Assembly: GCA_947579605.1 (NCBI GenBank) | Contig: OX388318.1 | Location: 11,036,001-11,100,000, forward strand | Direction: 5' to 3' | Source of the DNA: Athripsodes cinereus | Taxonomy: Eukaryota > Arthropoda > Insecta > Trichoptera > Leptoceridae | DNA: 64,000 bases | Shown here: one piece after another, positions 9,726-20,325 of the stretch | Position numbering within the stretch: position 1 is the first letter of the stretch | Layout of the letters: the number at the start of each line of letters is the position of its first letter | Notes under the pieces: model-generated | Databases searched by the model: none | What the model was told of the DNA's origin: nothing | Seen by the model: only the letters and a program-made list of their open reading frames with translations | Position numbers and translations under genes: made by a program

Positions 9726-12244
9726 GTAAGATAAAATAGGCTAGTAGGAGATTATGTGATCGCCCAAGGAAATGTGGACCATATCCAGAATGTAGAACAG
9801 AAAATCATGCATAAGATCTGTTTGAATGTTATGAAAGTAAAAAATGACAGAACACAGATGCTGCTTAATCATTTCTAAAGAAGTTTTTAAAAAATATGTT
9901 CCATCTATTTCAGTTAAAAAGAATACAATTATGTGATTTTTTTACTATCAGATAATAATAATAATTAGACGTTTTTTTTAAGATGTGTTGTTTTGTGGAA
10001 AAAACCACCGCAAGGGCTCATTCAAGAATCATAACACCTCCTGAATAATACGATCTTAAGCCTTGCCTTGATACCTCCACACTTTCCAGGGTTCACAAAT
10101 AGTACTGACATTACTGATAAGAGCCTACAAAGAAATGCCAGCCGGGAATTGATGACAAATTTTGTATGTGCATATAAAAAGGTTCTTAAAACATTTGTGT
10201 AGAATAAAACAATAAATAAATTGTAAAACGTATTCAGAATATTAAAAAAAATTAAAGCATTTTAATGTTTCCTATATTAAAATGCACAGAATTTTTTAAT
10301 GTTTAAATTTGTTAATAATAACTTATGTACATCATTACCTACTTGTATATTTTTCTTTATCATATCCATCAGCAACTCTGTACTACAATATACTGCAATA
10401 CTACTGCGTCTAGACTGGTTTGAGTCATACATACAATATGGAAAACATCGCTTTACAAAAAACTAGAGGAAATTTATTTGCACAAGTGTCATTATACTAA
10501 TATCGTCAAGTCCCTGAGGAGTTTCCCCATTGCATACAGAATATTACTTTAATATGGAAGTAGGTACCACTTACCTAAGAACTCAGCACTCGTAGGTATA
10601 CAATGAGACTAATGTTATTTATTTATATACTTGCATATTTATAATTTACGAAAATAACGTAACTACCTTGCATTTGTATTTTTATAATGACGTTATCCAA
10701 CTGCTTTAAATGATATAACCTATTTTGAGATTTGATATATATTAAATTAAGACCATTGTATTCTATAAGTAACTGTTTATTTTGTAAAACACCATACTTT
10801 AATGTTAATAAAACAAAAAAATATTTGGAGTTTTACGAGGTTCTTTTATCTTGACATGTTATGTCTTTGTCAAAATAAAATCAAGAGTTTAGTTTCGACC
10901 TTTTCAAACATGTATGTATCAGGAAATGTGTCTTAATAAATTAGCAAAACATCCCTCTTAATAAAAGAGATCTATTTCATCATGATAAATAAGTATGTAC
11001 TTACACATTACTAAAATATATTCAATTTTGGTAGTGTAATATAGATCAAGTGGATAAGAGTGTAAACTAATTCATTAGCAAATCAATAACGTACGATTTA
11101 TTTTGGCCCAAGCGTGAGATTTTCAATGTATTGTGTTGTATAGTGCCGATCAATTTGTTTGTTGACCTTTGAGTGTTTTTATCTTGTCTCCGTCTGAAGT
11201 AGATCTTCACATTCAAGAGTAAATCAATACAAGAGTACTTACTGAAGATTATACATCGAGTATTGCTGATGTATCACTATTCAACGGAGATAACAGGCAA
11301 GGCTAAACTTATATCGCATTTAATGTGAAAGTATCAATAAAGAATGAAAATTGGAAAATAAGAATGGGAAAGGCATGTTTTAAAATGGCTTATCAGCAAA
11401 ATAAATTAATATCTTATCAAATAAACACCAAGAATTTTAGATCTAAATAATTATTCTTTTTACGTTCTGGATTCATCTTCACACTTTATTTTCTTAGCCA
11501 AAACATTTGCTTCCTTTCCGTGTCATCTACTACTTTATTTACTTTGCTTTCTAAAATCAGGATAGAAAGAAATAAAGACGATTGCTGGAGGAGGCCAAGG
11601 TTTACCAACTGTCTATTAAATTGTTCGTATCTAGAGCAGTGAAACACATTTAAATTAACTCTACATTATTAGGTTAAGAACTTATATATGCACACACATA
11701 CTTGTTCATCACATCTAGATTTCTTCAGCCCACTGAAAACTCTCAACCAGTCTGAAAGCTGGCAATAATCGTTATAAGTACCTAATCAGTCTTTAAAAAC
11801 CCCAGTTTATTAATCATAGTAATTTTTGCTGTACCTATTCTATTTACTATGAGTAAAATACGTATCCCCAGATACATAGTATGGAGTTCAACAGACTAAT
11901 GAGTTTTTTATTCATGCTCAGGTTGGACATCGACGTCGTGATGTGTAGGTAGGGACAGTTTAAATTTATTATTGCTTCATATAAAAATCTATCACATATA
12001 GTTAATTTATTGTAATGGTAATGATATTAGTACCTTCCAATTATTTTGATTACCTACACATTAATATAAGTTATACATCATTATTATGTCCCTAATTAGC
12101 AATCATTACTGGTAGGTTAAATTACTCTTGATTTCATATTCGCATAGTAACAGTTCAAATTTACTAAAAGCGGATTTGTGTATTTAAATTAATACAATAT
12201 ACATGCACAATATTCAATATATTTGATTTCTTTCAAATATATTT
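9726..12244. other. 2.5-kb AT-rich stretch without a gene
   Basis: No coding frame above noise, no TIR pair and no tRNA-like box were found. Polyadenylation-like AATAAA words are common but not diagnostic. Confidence 0.4.
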
Positions 12245-12390
12245 ATACTAATCTTCTTCTTTTTTGCTCTCGCCCTTATTCCATTTACTTGGGATCAGCT
12301 TTCCTGTCCTCATCCTCCAACTCTACAGGTTCCCTGCATCTTCCATACGCAGCTCTATCTCCCTCAGGTCCCGGCCATTTTGGAATTCAC
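12245..12390 (-). repeat. Dispersed repeat resembling a LINE 3' tail
   Basis: The plus strand begins TTCTTCTTCT and runs through CATTTACTTGGGATCAGC to a CTCTATCTCCCTC segment. The minus strand therefore ends in AAGAAG repeats after a degraded, stop-containing frame. I recall similar wording as a common lepidopteran repeat, but this is weakly supported. Confidence 0.35.
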
Positions 12391-12391
12391 T

Positions 12392-12530
12392 GATTCAAAT
12401 TCAAATTCAAATATTTTTATTAATCAAAAAAAAAAATACATGCAATAAAACAAAACAATAACATAAGACAAAGTAATAAATTCAAGTACTCCCCAATTTG
12501 AGCATAGCTCGTGTTTTGGGGAGGAGTAAA
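12392..12530 (-). repeat. LINE 3' end with (TTTGAA)n tail
   Basis: ATTCAAATTCAAATTCAAAT followed by ATTTTTATTAATCAAAAA is the complement of a retrotransposon 3' end carrying a TTTGAA tail. It precedes a short UTR-like segment with TACTCCCCAATTTGAGC. No coding part remains. Confidence 0.45.
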
Positions 12531-12755
12531 CTACATACATATAAACATATTCTGTTTTATCTCAACCCTATATCTTATATATGACTCGTCTTCTGGGTCC
12601 TACTTCTATATCCATTTTTTTGAAATGGTTAATACTCATGTGACATTTTAATAAGTTTATTTATTTATTTATTTTATTCTTTACTGTACATTGGTTACAA
12701 TATTACATAGTGAAATAGTGGCATAAAAATAACAATTATAAATTCAATGTACAGA

Positions 12756-12799
12756 GGGCGAGTTTATCGCTAAAATGCGATGTCTTCCAACTAACCCGG
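12756..12799 (-). promoter_or_regulatory. LINE 3'-UTR hairpin
   Basis: In RNA sense, GTTGGAAGACATCGC pairs through CATCGC/GCGAT around a short loop, followed by AAACTCGCC. The same layout (ATCGC...GCGATAA-nnCnCC) is kept in the 3' ends at 32785-32826 and 49017-49057 although the loops differ. It is probably recognised by the element's reverse transcriptase when priming. Confidence 0.55.
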
Positions 12800-13027
12800 T
12801 AACTAAAACTAAACAAAATTTAAAAAAAAAAAAAAAAAACACGTGCATACATATTATATACACCCTTACATATCAACAGTCATAAAAGAAATAAAAATAC
12901 AACACAAAGTAAACAAAAGAAAAGAAAAAGAACACATGCAAGCAACAATGCACTTACGGACACATAATAATAAAAGTATAACATATTAAATTGCAGCGTG
13001 CACATGCATAGGGAAAGGGAAAAGGAT

Positions 13028-16006
13028 TTAGGAGTCAGATGCTAAATTCAATGAGAGAAAATGATTTTTGACAGCTTGTCTGAAAGAATTAAAGGTTGTT
13101 ATCATCCTGATTTTCGAAGGAAGATTGTTCCAACTGCGAGCACCATGAACAAGGAATGAGTTAGATAAAAAGCTTGTACTGTGTGCTGGTATAGCTAGAA
13201 GACGCTTTCTGTTAGATCGCAAGGGTAAACCATGACTCGCTAGATACTCGAATTTGACTTTAAGATAGTAAGGGGAGGACGCTAAAAATAAAGCTTTAAA
13301 AACTAGACATAAAATGTGTAGATCACGTCTTTGACGTATGGTGGTCCACTTCAGCTGGTTTCTGTACGAGGTTATGTGATCAGTTTTTTTGAGGTTAAAA
13401 ATATAACGGATGCCTGCGTTTTGAAGTCTCTCAACTTTAGTCAAGAGAACCTCATTAAGATCAATATAAGCAATGTCTGCATAGTCAAGGATCGGTATTA
13501 ATAAGGATTGAACGAGTAGGATCTTAGTCTTCACTGGCAAGAATCTTTGCAGTCTTTTGAGATTATGTAACGAATAAAAGATTTTTTTTCGAATAGAATT
13601 TATATGCTGTTGCCAAGACAGTCTCTGGTCAATAATCAGACCAAGATTCCTAACCGTTTTTGAATATGGAACTGTATCGTGATTCATTTGCGTGGGAGGT
13701 ATCCTTATATTGTTAAGTCTACCAATTAAATGGTGGCTCCCTATAAATATTGACTGTGATTTGGATGGGTTAAGAATGAGTCCATTGCTGGAAGCCCAAT
13801 CAGAAATTTGCTTTAGGCATTGTGATTTACAGTCAATTGCAGTTGCAAGGTCATCTAACTTAAAGTGAGTATAAACCTGCAAATCATCCGCGTATAGATG
13901 ATATTGACATGAAATATGTCGCGCAATTGGATTAATAAAAATCGAGAATAGAAGGGGAGAGAGGATTCCGCCTTGCGGTACCCCTGCCCTTAATTCCACC
14001 CACTCAGAACTAACACCACTCTGCAATCGAACGCACTGTGCACGACCCCTGAGATACGACTCAAACCATGCAGCACAAGATGGAGATATATTGAGTTGAT
14101 TGAGTGTAGCCAAGAGTAGATCAAAATCTACAGAGTTGAATGCACTACTAAAATCCAACAACGTTAAATGTGTCAGCAACCCTCTGTCCATAGCAACTCT
14201 AACGTCATCTGTGATCTTAACCAGAGCAGTTACTGTGCTGTGCCCTTCACGGAATCCCGATTGGAAATTATTATGAAAACCATTTTCTGTGAGATATTGG
14301 TTGAAGTGTAAATACGCAAGTTTTTCTATTACCTTAGAAAAAAAAGGAAGTATGGAAATGGGGCGAAAGTCCTGGGGACCCGCGACAGCGCTTTTTTTTG
14401 GGAGTGGAATGATAAAAGCTCTCTTCCATTTTCCTGGAAATGAGCCACTTTCGAATGAGCAATTAATGATGTGAGTGAGATAAGGAAGAATAGTATGTAG
14501 AAAGTGTGACACAAATGTTATACTTATATCATCACTTCCCGAAGCTTTGGATTTGATAGAGGTAATGCAGCGTTTAACCTCTAAATCTGACACGACAGGG
14601 AAATCAAAACTAGGTCCAGATATACGTGAGTGAGTGTTTAATCCTTGTAAGGTGTTAAACTTGGTAGCATCATCTAGAATGGTGGGAGGTGAGGCAAAAT
14701 GTGCATTGAGTACGTTCGGATCTAAAGTAGGGTCACCACACGTCATCCCATGTTTAGGGAGCACCAGCGAGTCAAGTCGTTTCCATGCTTGTGTTTGGGA
14801 GCAATTTTTGAATAAGTCCTGAGTATAAGATATTTTAGCGTTTCGACATCTCTTGGCACACAACCTACGAAGACTTATGAAATTTACCCAATTTACTGCA
14901 GTTGGAGATAGTTTGTGCTTGATACGCGCCCTATCTCTTTGCCTCATCAGCTTACGGATGTCATCGGTCATCCATTGGTTGTTTGGATTCTTTATTTTAA
15001 CTTTTCTAAGCGGAGCATGTCTCTCAAGAAGATGACATATGTTACAATTTAGAATCTCTACCTTTTCATCAATGGACTCGGCAAGCATAATGCCATCCCA
15101 GTCAAGAGACTCGGCATCGGAGACAAGAGCAGCAGTATCAACACGACGAAAGTTGCGAACCATAGATATTTTAGGTTTTGGCTTCGGTACTCTGAGCGAA
15201 TATACCAAGAAGAGTAGGTCATGATGCGAGAAACCAGAAGCAGACAATTGACCATGTGACCTCACCATGCTCGTTTGAGAAACTATAATATTATCAATGA
15301 GAGATTGTGAATTTTGAAGAACGTGTGTGGGTTGCAGAGGAAGGATGTTTAGACAAGCAGAAGAAGTTATTTGTAAAAGTCTCGTTGATCGCGTATCGTG
15401 TTTTAAAAGACATGTATTGAAATCACCCATAATGATAACATTGTGATGATTAGAAGACAGATTCTCCAATAAAGTTTCCAAGTGGTCGAAGTAGTTAGAT
15501 GTGGGAGGACAATAAATGACACCAAGAAGAACAGAAGAGTGTAATAAACTCACCTTAACAAACAAGTACTCAGGATAACCAACAGAATGATTAGAAGAAG
15601 AATGTTCGATAATATCATAGGATAGATCGTCACGAAGATATATACACACTCCGCCTCCGCGTCGCTCCAGACGGTCATTCCGAATCAATTTAAATCCGGA
15701 TAATTGAAACAACGAAGAAGGCAGAGTAGGTTTTAACCACGATTCAGAGATCAGTAGCGCATGAAAATCAAGACCCTGAAATGTATCCACTAATTCATCA
15801 TGATGATAAGGAACACTCTGGGCATTGATATGGCATACCTTGATATTGTGATTGGCATTCACTGTAAAAGAATTCCTGAGAGAGGACCGCAGGCAGTTGA
15901 AGCTGTCATCCACAGTCGAAGACCCCGATAAATTAATAGCATCTGTAGGGGAGGAAGGGGGAGATGGGAAAAGAAAGGAAGAAGAAATGACATCATTAGA
16001 TGCCAT
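13028..16006 (-). CDS. LINE ORF2: endonuclease / reverse transcriptase, 992 aa
   Basis: This protein nicks chromosomal DNA and reverse-transcribes its own mRNA there. Residues about 55-270 form an apurinic-type endonuclease: VCHINAQSV at the start, a LLISESWL block, GDFNTCLL and SHHDLLF near the end (catalytic Asn/Asp/His positions). Reverse transcriptase follows: DFRPISILPFFSKVIEK, motif A LTLLDFSSAFNSVDF, motif B AGVPQGGILSPLLFSIF and motif C YHLYADDLQVY. The C-terminus has RLLAIPAHST and VHGARSWNNLPS, typical of CR1/L2 ORF2 ends. No internal stop or frameshift is seen, so the copy may be recent. The chosen start has in-frame stops upstream. ORF1 lies 1.4 kb upstream on the same strand. Confidence 0.9.
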   Translation of the reverse strand: MASNDVISSSFLFPSPPSSPTDAINLSGSSTVDDSFNCLRSSLRNSFTVNANHNIKVCHINAQSVPYHHDELVDTFQGLDFHALLISESWLKPTLPSSLFQLSGFKLIRNDRLERRGGGVCIYLRDDLSYDIIEHSSSNHSVGYPEYLFVKVSLLHSSVLLGVIYCPPTSNYFDHLETLLENLSSNHHNVIIMGDFNTCLLKHDTRSTRLLQITSSACLNILPLQPTHVLQNSQSLIDNIIVSQTSMVRSHGQLSASGFSHHDLLFLVYSLRVPKPKPKISMVRNFRRVDTAALVSDAESLDWDGIMLAESIDEKVEILNCNICHLLERHAPLRKVKIKNPNNQWMTDDIRKLMRQRDRARIKHKLSPTAVNWVNFISLRRLCAKRCRNAKISYTQDLFKNCSQTQAWKRLDSLVLPKHGMTCGDPTLDPNVLNAHFASPPTILDDATKFNTLQGLNTHSRISGPSFDFPVVSDLEVKRCITSIKSKASGSDDISITFVSHFLHTILPYLTHIINCSFESGSFPGKWKRAFIIPLPKKSAVAGPQDFRPISILPFFSKVIEKLAYLHFNQYLTENGFHNNFQSGFREGHSTVTALVKITDDVRVAMDRGLLTHLTLLDFSSAFNSVDFDLLLATLNQLNISPSCAAWFESYLRGRAQCVRLQSGVSSEWVELRAGVPQGGILSPLLFSIFINPIARHISCQYHLYADDLQVYTHFKLDDLATAIDCKSQCLKQISDWASSNGLILNPSKSQSIFIGSHHLIGRLNNIRIPPTQMNHDTVPYSKTVRNLGLIIDQRLSWQQHINSIRKKIFYSLHNLKRLQRFLPVKTKILLVQSLLIPILDYADIAYIDLNEVLLTKVERLQNAGIRYIFNLKKTDHITSYRNQLKWTTIRQRRDLHILCLVFKALFLASSPYYLKVKFEYLASHGLPLRSNRKRLLAIPAHSTSFLSNSFLVHGARSWNNLPSKIRMITTFNSFRQAVKNHFLSLNLASDS

Positions 16007-17433
16007 TATACCGCGGAACGCAACTCAGGTTACGCCGCGAGATGTGTGGCGCATGCAATACCTATTAAAAAAATATATAAAAACACAAAAAAAAAATCAA
16101 AAAAAATCAGGCAATGCCCAGCGAGATGTGAGTTGCTGTGTCGATATTAAAATGTATAAATTATTTCGAATCATCCTGATATTACACAAATTCAACAATA
16201 TAAATCACTGAGATTCTATATTTCAAAGTACAATGAATAATTTTGTGAAACAAAAGTATCCAAACGATCACACAAGATCAACAAACACATTACCATACAC
16301 TGTGTGAGCGTAAGCTACATCTAATTAAATTAAAATAACAACAAAAAAAACATTAACAGTAAAAAAGTAAACAAATATGCTTGCTCGGTATGGAAATCGA
16401 TATAAAATTAAACATAATTGATCAGTAGTCACAGTGAAAAAGAATAATGACTACATATAAAAATAAAAACAAATAAATCGCCCACCGATTATTATTCCCG
16501 TAACATATATCCATATGCAATCACCACATGCACAAGTAATAGTAACACATGACAAGATCAAAATATATAAATGCATGTGAGATAGGCATACTTTAAGTCT
16601 ATACGATACACAAGGATTTGCAACACTTTATAAAATCACATTCATATAATCATTATAGATTCTGTTATTAAACGGGAGCACTGATAAAACACATTAAACA
16701 GATGATTAAAAACAATAATTAGGTATATAGAATTCGTTTCACATGATTTGACTATGAATAAAACTTTCAGAATACTCAACATACTATATATCTGTTCTAC
16801 AAAAAAAAAAAAACAAATATTAAATTTTAAGGTTCACTGTAATTGAAATTCAAAAAAGAAAACAATTATATTTATTATAAACTATAACGATGAAAGTAAC
16901 AGACTGTTTTACCGACACAACACTTCCGTGGTTTGCAGGAAACTATTATGTAGGTACTATCATCTATACCACTACAAGACAATAAGGTTAATGTGTATGT
17001 TCATTCTAGAATTTCTATCCATAATTTAGGTAATCAATTACGACATGCTAGCGAAGTGCAAATCATTATAAAACATTAAAAATGAAAGAGAAGGTATCTG
17101 TTCTACGAGAACACGAAATGAATCACTCCAGAGGTGACACTATAATAACTGTAGATCGACCGCAACTGTAGTTCCACAATAAAATAAAACAACAATAGCA
17201 ATCATAGTGTTTAAGCAAATTTAAAAGAGTGCAACATAAAGTGTAAACATTCAACCAACTGCATAAAAAATAAACATAATTTAAACATCATCTCAAAAGT
17301 ACCCGGTGCACACAGCTAGTACACTTGTTGTCCATTGGTCGTACTAATGAAATAGGCAAATGCCTAAATGAGTAGGTAACATAGACACACAAACAGGGTA
17401 CAGTAGAACCAATGATTACGTACACAATTATAT
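16007..17433 (-). other. Long spacer between LINE ORF1 and ORF2
   Basis: About 1.43 kb without a convincing frame on either strand; AT-rich, with several A-runs. It may be a genuine inter-ORF leader of the element or a later insertion. I saw no terminal repeats that would define a second element. Confidence 0.5.
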
Positions 17434-18438
17434 TTATAAACAGTCAATCTTTTCTAAACTGTCAATTGCAATTGGTTTTGACCCTTCATCCACCTTCACT
17501 AGTACGATGCCATCCCTGGTCCAGACGTACTTACATTTTTTCTCTCGCTTCTTGCAGCGAGCCAGATAGAGGAGATGTCTGGATTTGGGTGTGAGCGCCT
17601 CGGAGATAAAAACTTGCAACTGTGGTCCAGCTAGTCCCAGTGAACAAGTATTAAGTTTGTCGTTACCAACTTTGGTACGGTTAAAATTTCTAACTGCCAG
17701 GAGCAATTCCTCCCTCACCATGTTGGTACTTAATTTGGCGTGAATGATACCCATAGCACCCTTGGTCCTAACTCTTGCGATCTCACATACATCACCCATA
17801 CGTACTTCTGCGCCCACCGTTTTACAAATGTTTGAGAAAATGGCCTTAAGATTCTGAATGGACTCTTCCGGTAGCCCTGGAACGCCCCTTATCTCCACAG
17901 TAGAACGGTTTGCTGCCCTCTCTTGGCGCTCGTGCCGTCCCTCCAATTTCTCCACCTGCTCTCGCATGGACGCCAACTCCACCAAGACAGAGCTATCCGC
18001 TCCGCCAGCAGCACGGTCCACTCTCTCAGTGAGCTCCTTAATGATTCCATCCTTCCTGAGATTCTCGTCTTTTAATTCTGTAATTGTGGCTTGCATTTTC
18101 TTTACCTTGTCTTCTAACGCTGAAAGCCTTTCAGTCATATCTGCGGTTATCGCAGATTCAGCTCCGTTACCAGGCAGGTGACAGCTTGCGGCACCCTGTC
18201 GGATTGGAGAGGCAGACTGACTTGACCGTGGATCCATCTTTTTACACTCTCCGCACCTCCATTGGGCCTTGTTCAGCTGAGACATTCTTTTGAAGTTCGT
18301 AGGGGTAAGGCCTACACAGCCATAATGGAAACCTTCCATGCACCTTAGGCACTTGAGCCTCTTGGTTGGACTAACTTCGCTCCCGCAACCATTACAAGAA
18401 GTATTTTTAGGCGTTGCCGGAGACATAATCACCTTCAA
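17434..18438 (-). CDS. LINE ORF1: PHD finger + coiled coil + FP-like domain, 334 aa
   Basis: This is the RNA-binding, Gag-like partner of ORF2. Residues about 14-68 form a PHD-type zinc finger: CNGCG, CLRCMEGFHYGC, WRCGECKK (C-x2-C...C-x2-C...H-x2-C...C-x2-C). Residues about 95-185 are heptad-rich and charged (ERLSALEDKVKKMQATITEL), a trimerising coiled coil. Residues about 190-330 (VEIRGVPGLPEES, IARVRTKG, VFISEALTP, KYVWTRDGIVLVK) match the C-terminal domain shared by insect LINE ORF1 proteins and baculovirus FP-type proteins. That is a family resemblance and does not mean a viral gene is present. The frame is intact with a stop at 17434. It lies 1.4 kb upstream of ORF2 on the same strand and presumably acts with it in a ribonucleoprotein. 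Confidence 0.88.
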   Translation of the reverse strand: MKVIMSPATPKNTSCNGCGSEVSPTKRLKCLRCMEGFHYGCVGLTPTNFKRMSQLNKAQWRCGECKKMDPRSSQSASPIRQGAASCHLPGNGAESAITADMTERLSALEDKVKKMQATITELKDENLRKDGIIKELTERVDRAAGGADSSVLVELASMREQVEKLEGRHERQERAANRSTVEIRGVPGLPEESIQNLKAIFSNICKTVGAEVRMGDVCEIARVRTKGAMGIIHAKLSTNMVREELLLAVRNFNRTKVGNDKLNTCSLGLAGPQLQVFISEALTPKSRHLLYLARCKKREKKCKYVWTRDGIVLVKVDEGSKPIAIDSLEKIDCL

Positions 18439-18520
18439 TGGTAAAAAAGAGTCAATTATCAGGGTTTCACTGTAGTTAAAATAAGACGATCGTTTGCTTA
18501 CCGTGCTGTTAATACAACAA

Positions 18521-20087
18521 TAAACTCATGTGTACTTTTCATATGCGCTCACACATCCCGCAACCGTCGGATCACTCAACAAATGCACCCCATCAATGCG
18601 CGACGTTCTGTTTAGTCTGTGTGAGATTCTTTATGTCAGTTGATTCACTAAATCTGACACTATTTTTATTTAATATTCAGCAATTGTTTGAGCAATTGTC
18701 CACGGTAATGCTACTTGATGTGATTTTTGGTTTGATTTATGGTTTGGCAATAAAAGAAAGTAAATTAAATATTCATCTTTTTATTGGAAAGCCACGTTTC
18801 CTAGGAGTGAATCAGCTAGTAGACTAACTACAATATTAAAAGTAATACTTATTTTTTTTTTTAATTTTTCAGAATTTCAAATATTGATGCTCAAATGAAC
18901 GGTACCAATCTTGCGATGGTCATCAAAACAGATTACTCTAGTGGCATTCGAAAACCTAAGAGATTTGAAACTATGAAAAAGCCATCGTCAAAAAAACATG
19001 TTATTAATAATATAAAACTTAACTACTACAAAATAAATATAACCATGCTCAAGTTTTCCTTAACCTCAATACATATTTATTTATTTTTTAAGAGCAATGT
19101 GTTTTAAAAACAATAATAAGATTACTGCCTCACTAGACTTTTGTCTGTTTTGAAGCATTACTATGTGAATACACTAAGGGTTGCATCCTCCACACCCATG
19201 AGTGCTACAGGAATGTCAGTTCCTATGTCGTCTATACTCTTCATGGAAATTTTTTAATAGGAAAGACTCACCGGACAAAATCATCCCTTTAATTAAATAA
19301 AACTGTTAATGTCCTTCGACTCTATAGTTTAAAAACTAAAAATTAACATTAACTATTTTCTACGAATCTATGTACTCGTATCAATGTTTGTCTAAGCTAA
19401 AACAAAATATTTTAAGACTAAATCGAAATTCTTAAAATTATTTACAATTTTCATGACCATGGCATGTACACAGCTAATAAATTTGAAAAATTAAAAGAGG
19501 TTACGAAGGTTTTTGTATTATTGCATAAAAATACCTTTCAAAATGACAATGTTCAACTGCCAGAAAGAACTTTAATAAACATGTATGGCTTTCAGTTTTT
19601 GGAACTATGACCGTACGTATGCAAATTTAATAAAATGTGTCGCTATAAATAAAATGCATTTGGTGTTTACCTCTTATGGATGACACTATAAAGGTGTGAG
19701 TGATGTAGAAATATACCTATTTAATATAATGTATTGAAAGAAAATATGTACCTACCTACGTTTCACAACACTCTTTCTGAGACAATAATAAAATATTATA
19801 ATGTTATTATGTATTGCCATCATCATCGTTTATTAATAAATTAATGCATTGCAGAAATGTGCATTTTATAAATAATACGATACCAGCAGCATTCACTTGT
19901 TTAAATAAAAGCAAGGACGGGCAAACAAATGAACAATGTAAACAAGTAACAAAAGAATAATAATAATAATGTTAAGTAGAAAAACATTTTGTATGTTGTA
20001 AAAGGACAGGAAAACAATACATACGATTCTTGCATAAATATTTTAGTTTATTTGTAATGTATGTATATGTCTGTATTTAATAAAATT
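18521..20087. other. AT-rich stretch without a gene
   Basis: Possible 5' UTR of the LINE at its left edge, then unrecognised sequence. Frames of 99 and 70 codons here show no family features. Confidence 0.4.
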
Positions 20088-20325
20088 GGTGGTCGCTGTG
20101 ATGCTGAGAAAGCGATCTTGCCTTTGACTCACGTTGTCACAGGTTCGATTCTTGGCTAGGGTAAAATGACAAATAACCTATTTCTTACTGTCCTGGGTTT
20201 GGGCGTTGCATGTTTATGTGTTTGGTACATTGTATATATGTATCATTGCGTAAGTGCCCATAATAATAAGATTCACATCTTAGATTGGTACTAGCTCGAT
20301 TTGTGTAAATCGACATAGGTAGGTA
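20088..20325 (+). mobile_element. tRNA-derived SINE, family 1 (diverged copy)
   Basis: It has a tRNA-like head with the B-box word CAGGTTCGATTCTTGGC. The body follows: GTCCTGGGTTTGGGCGTT, ATTGCGTAAGTGCCC, AGATTCACATCTTAG and ACTAGCTCGATTTGTG. The order matches the better copy at 39612-39890. Confidence 0.75.

Larger units (their letters stand above)
12656..18520 (-). mobile_element. Near-complete CR1/L2-type non-LTR retrotransposon
   Basis: Read on the minus strand it comprises ORF1 (18438-17434), a long spacer, ORF2 (16006-13028), a 3' UTR with a hairpin (12799-12756) and a tail of AATA repeats ending near 12656. Both ORFs are open. The 5' end is uncertain; I place it shortly upstream of ORF1. 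No convincing target duplication was found by eye. Two further 3' ends of the same or a sister family lie at 32690-32870 and 48932-49205. The clade call rests on ORF1 architecture (PHD finger plus FP-like domain), the ORF2 C-terminal GARSWNNLPS block and the AATA-repeat tail. Confidence 0.75.

Noticed and set aside
15852..16211. 119-codon plus-strand frame near the ORF2 start
   Set aside because: Partly antisense to ORF2 and partly a lysine-rich A-run translation.
17858..18181. 107-codon plus-strand frame
   Set aside because: Antisense to ORF1; serine/leucine-rich shadow.
17434..18438. Integrated baculovirus FP-like gene
   Set aside because: The FP-like C-terminus is a standard part of insect LINE ORF1 proteins; the PHD finger, coiled coil and same-strand ORF2 identify a retrotransposon.
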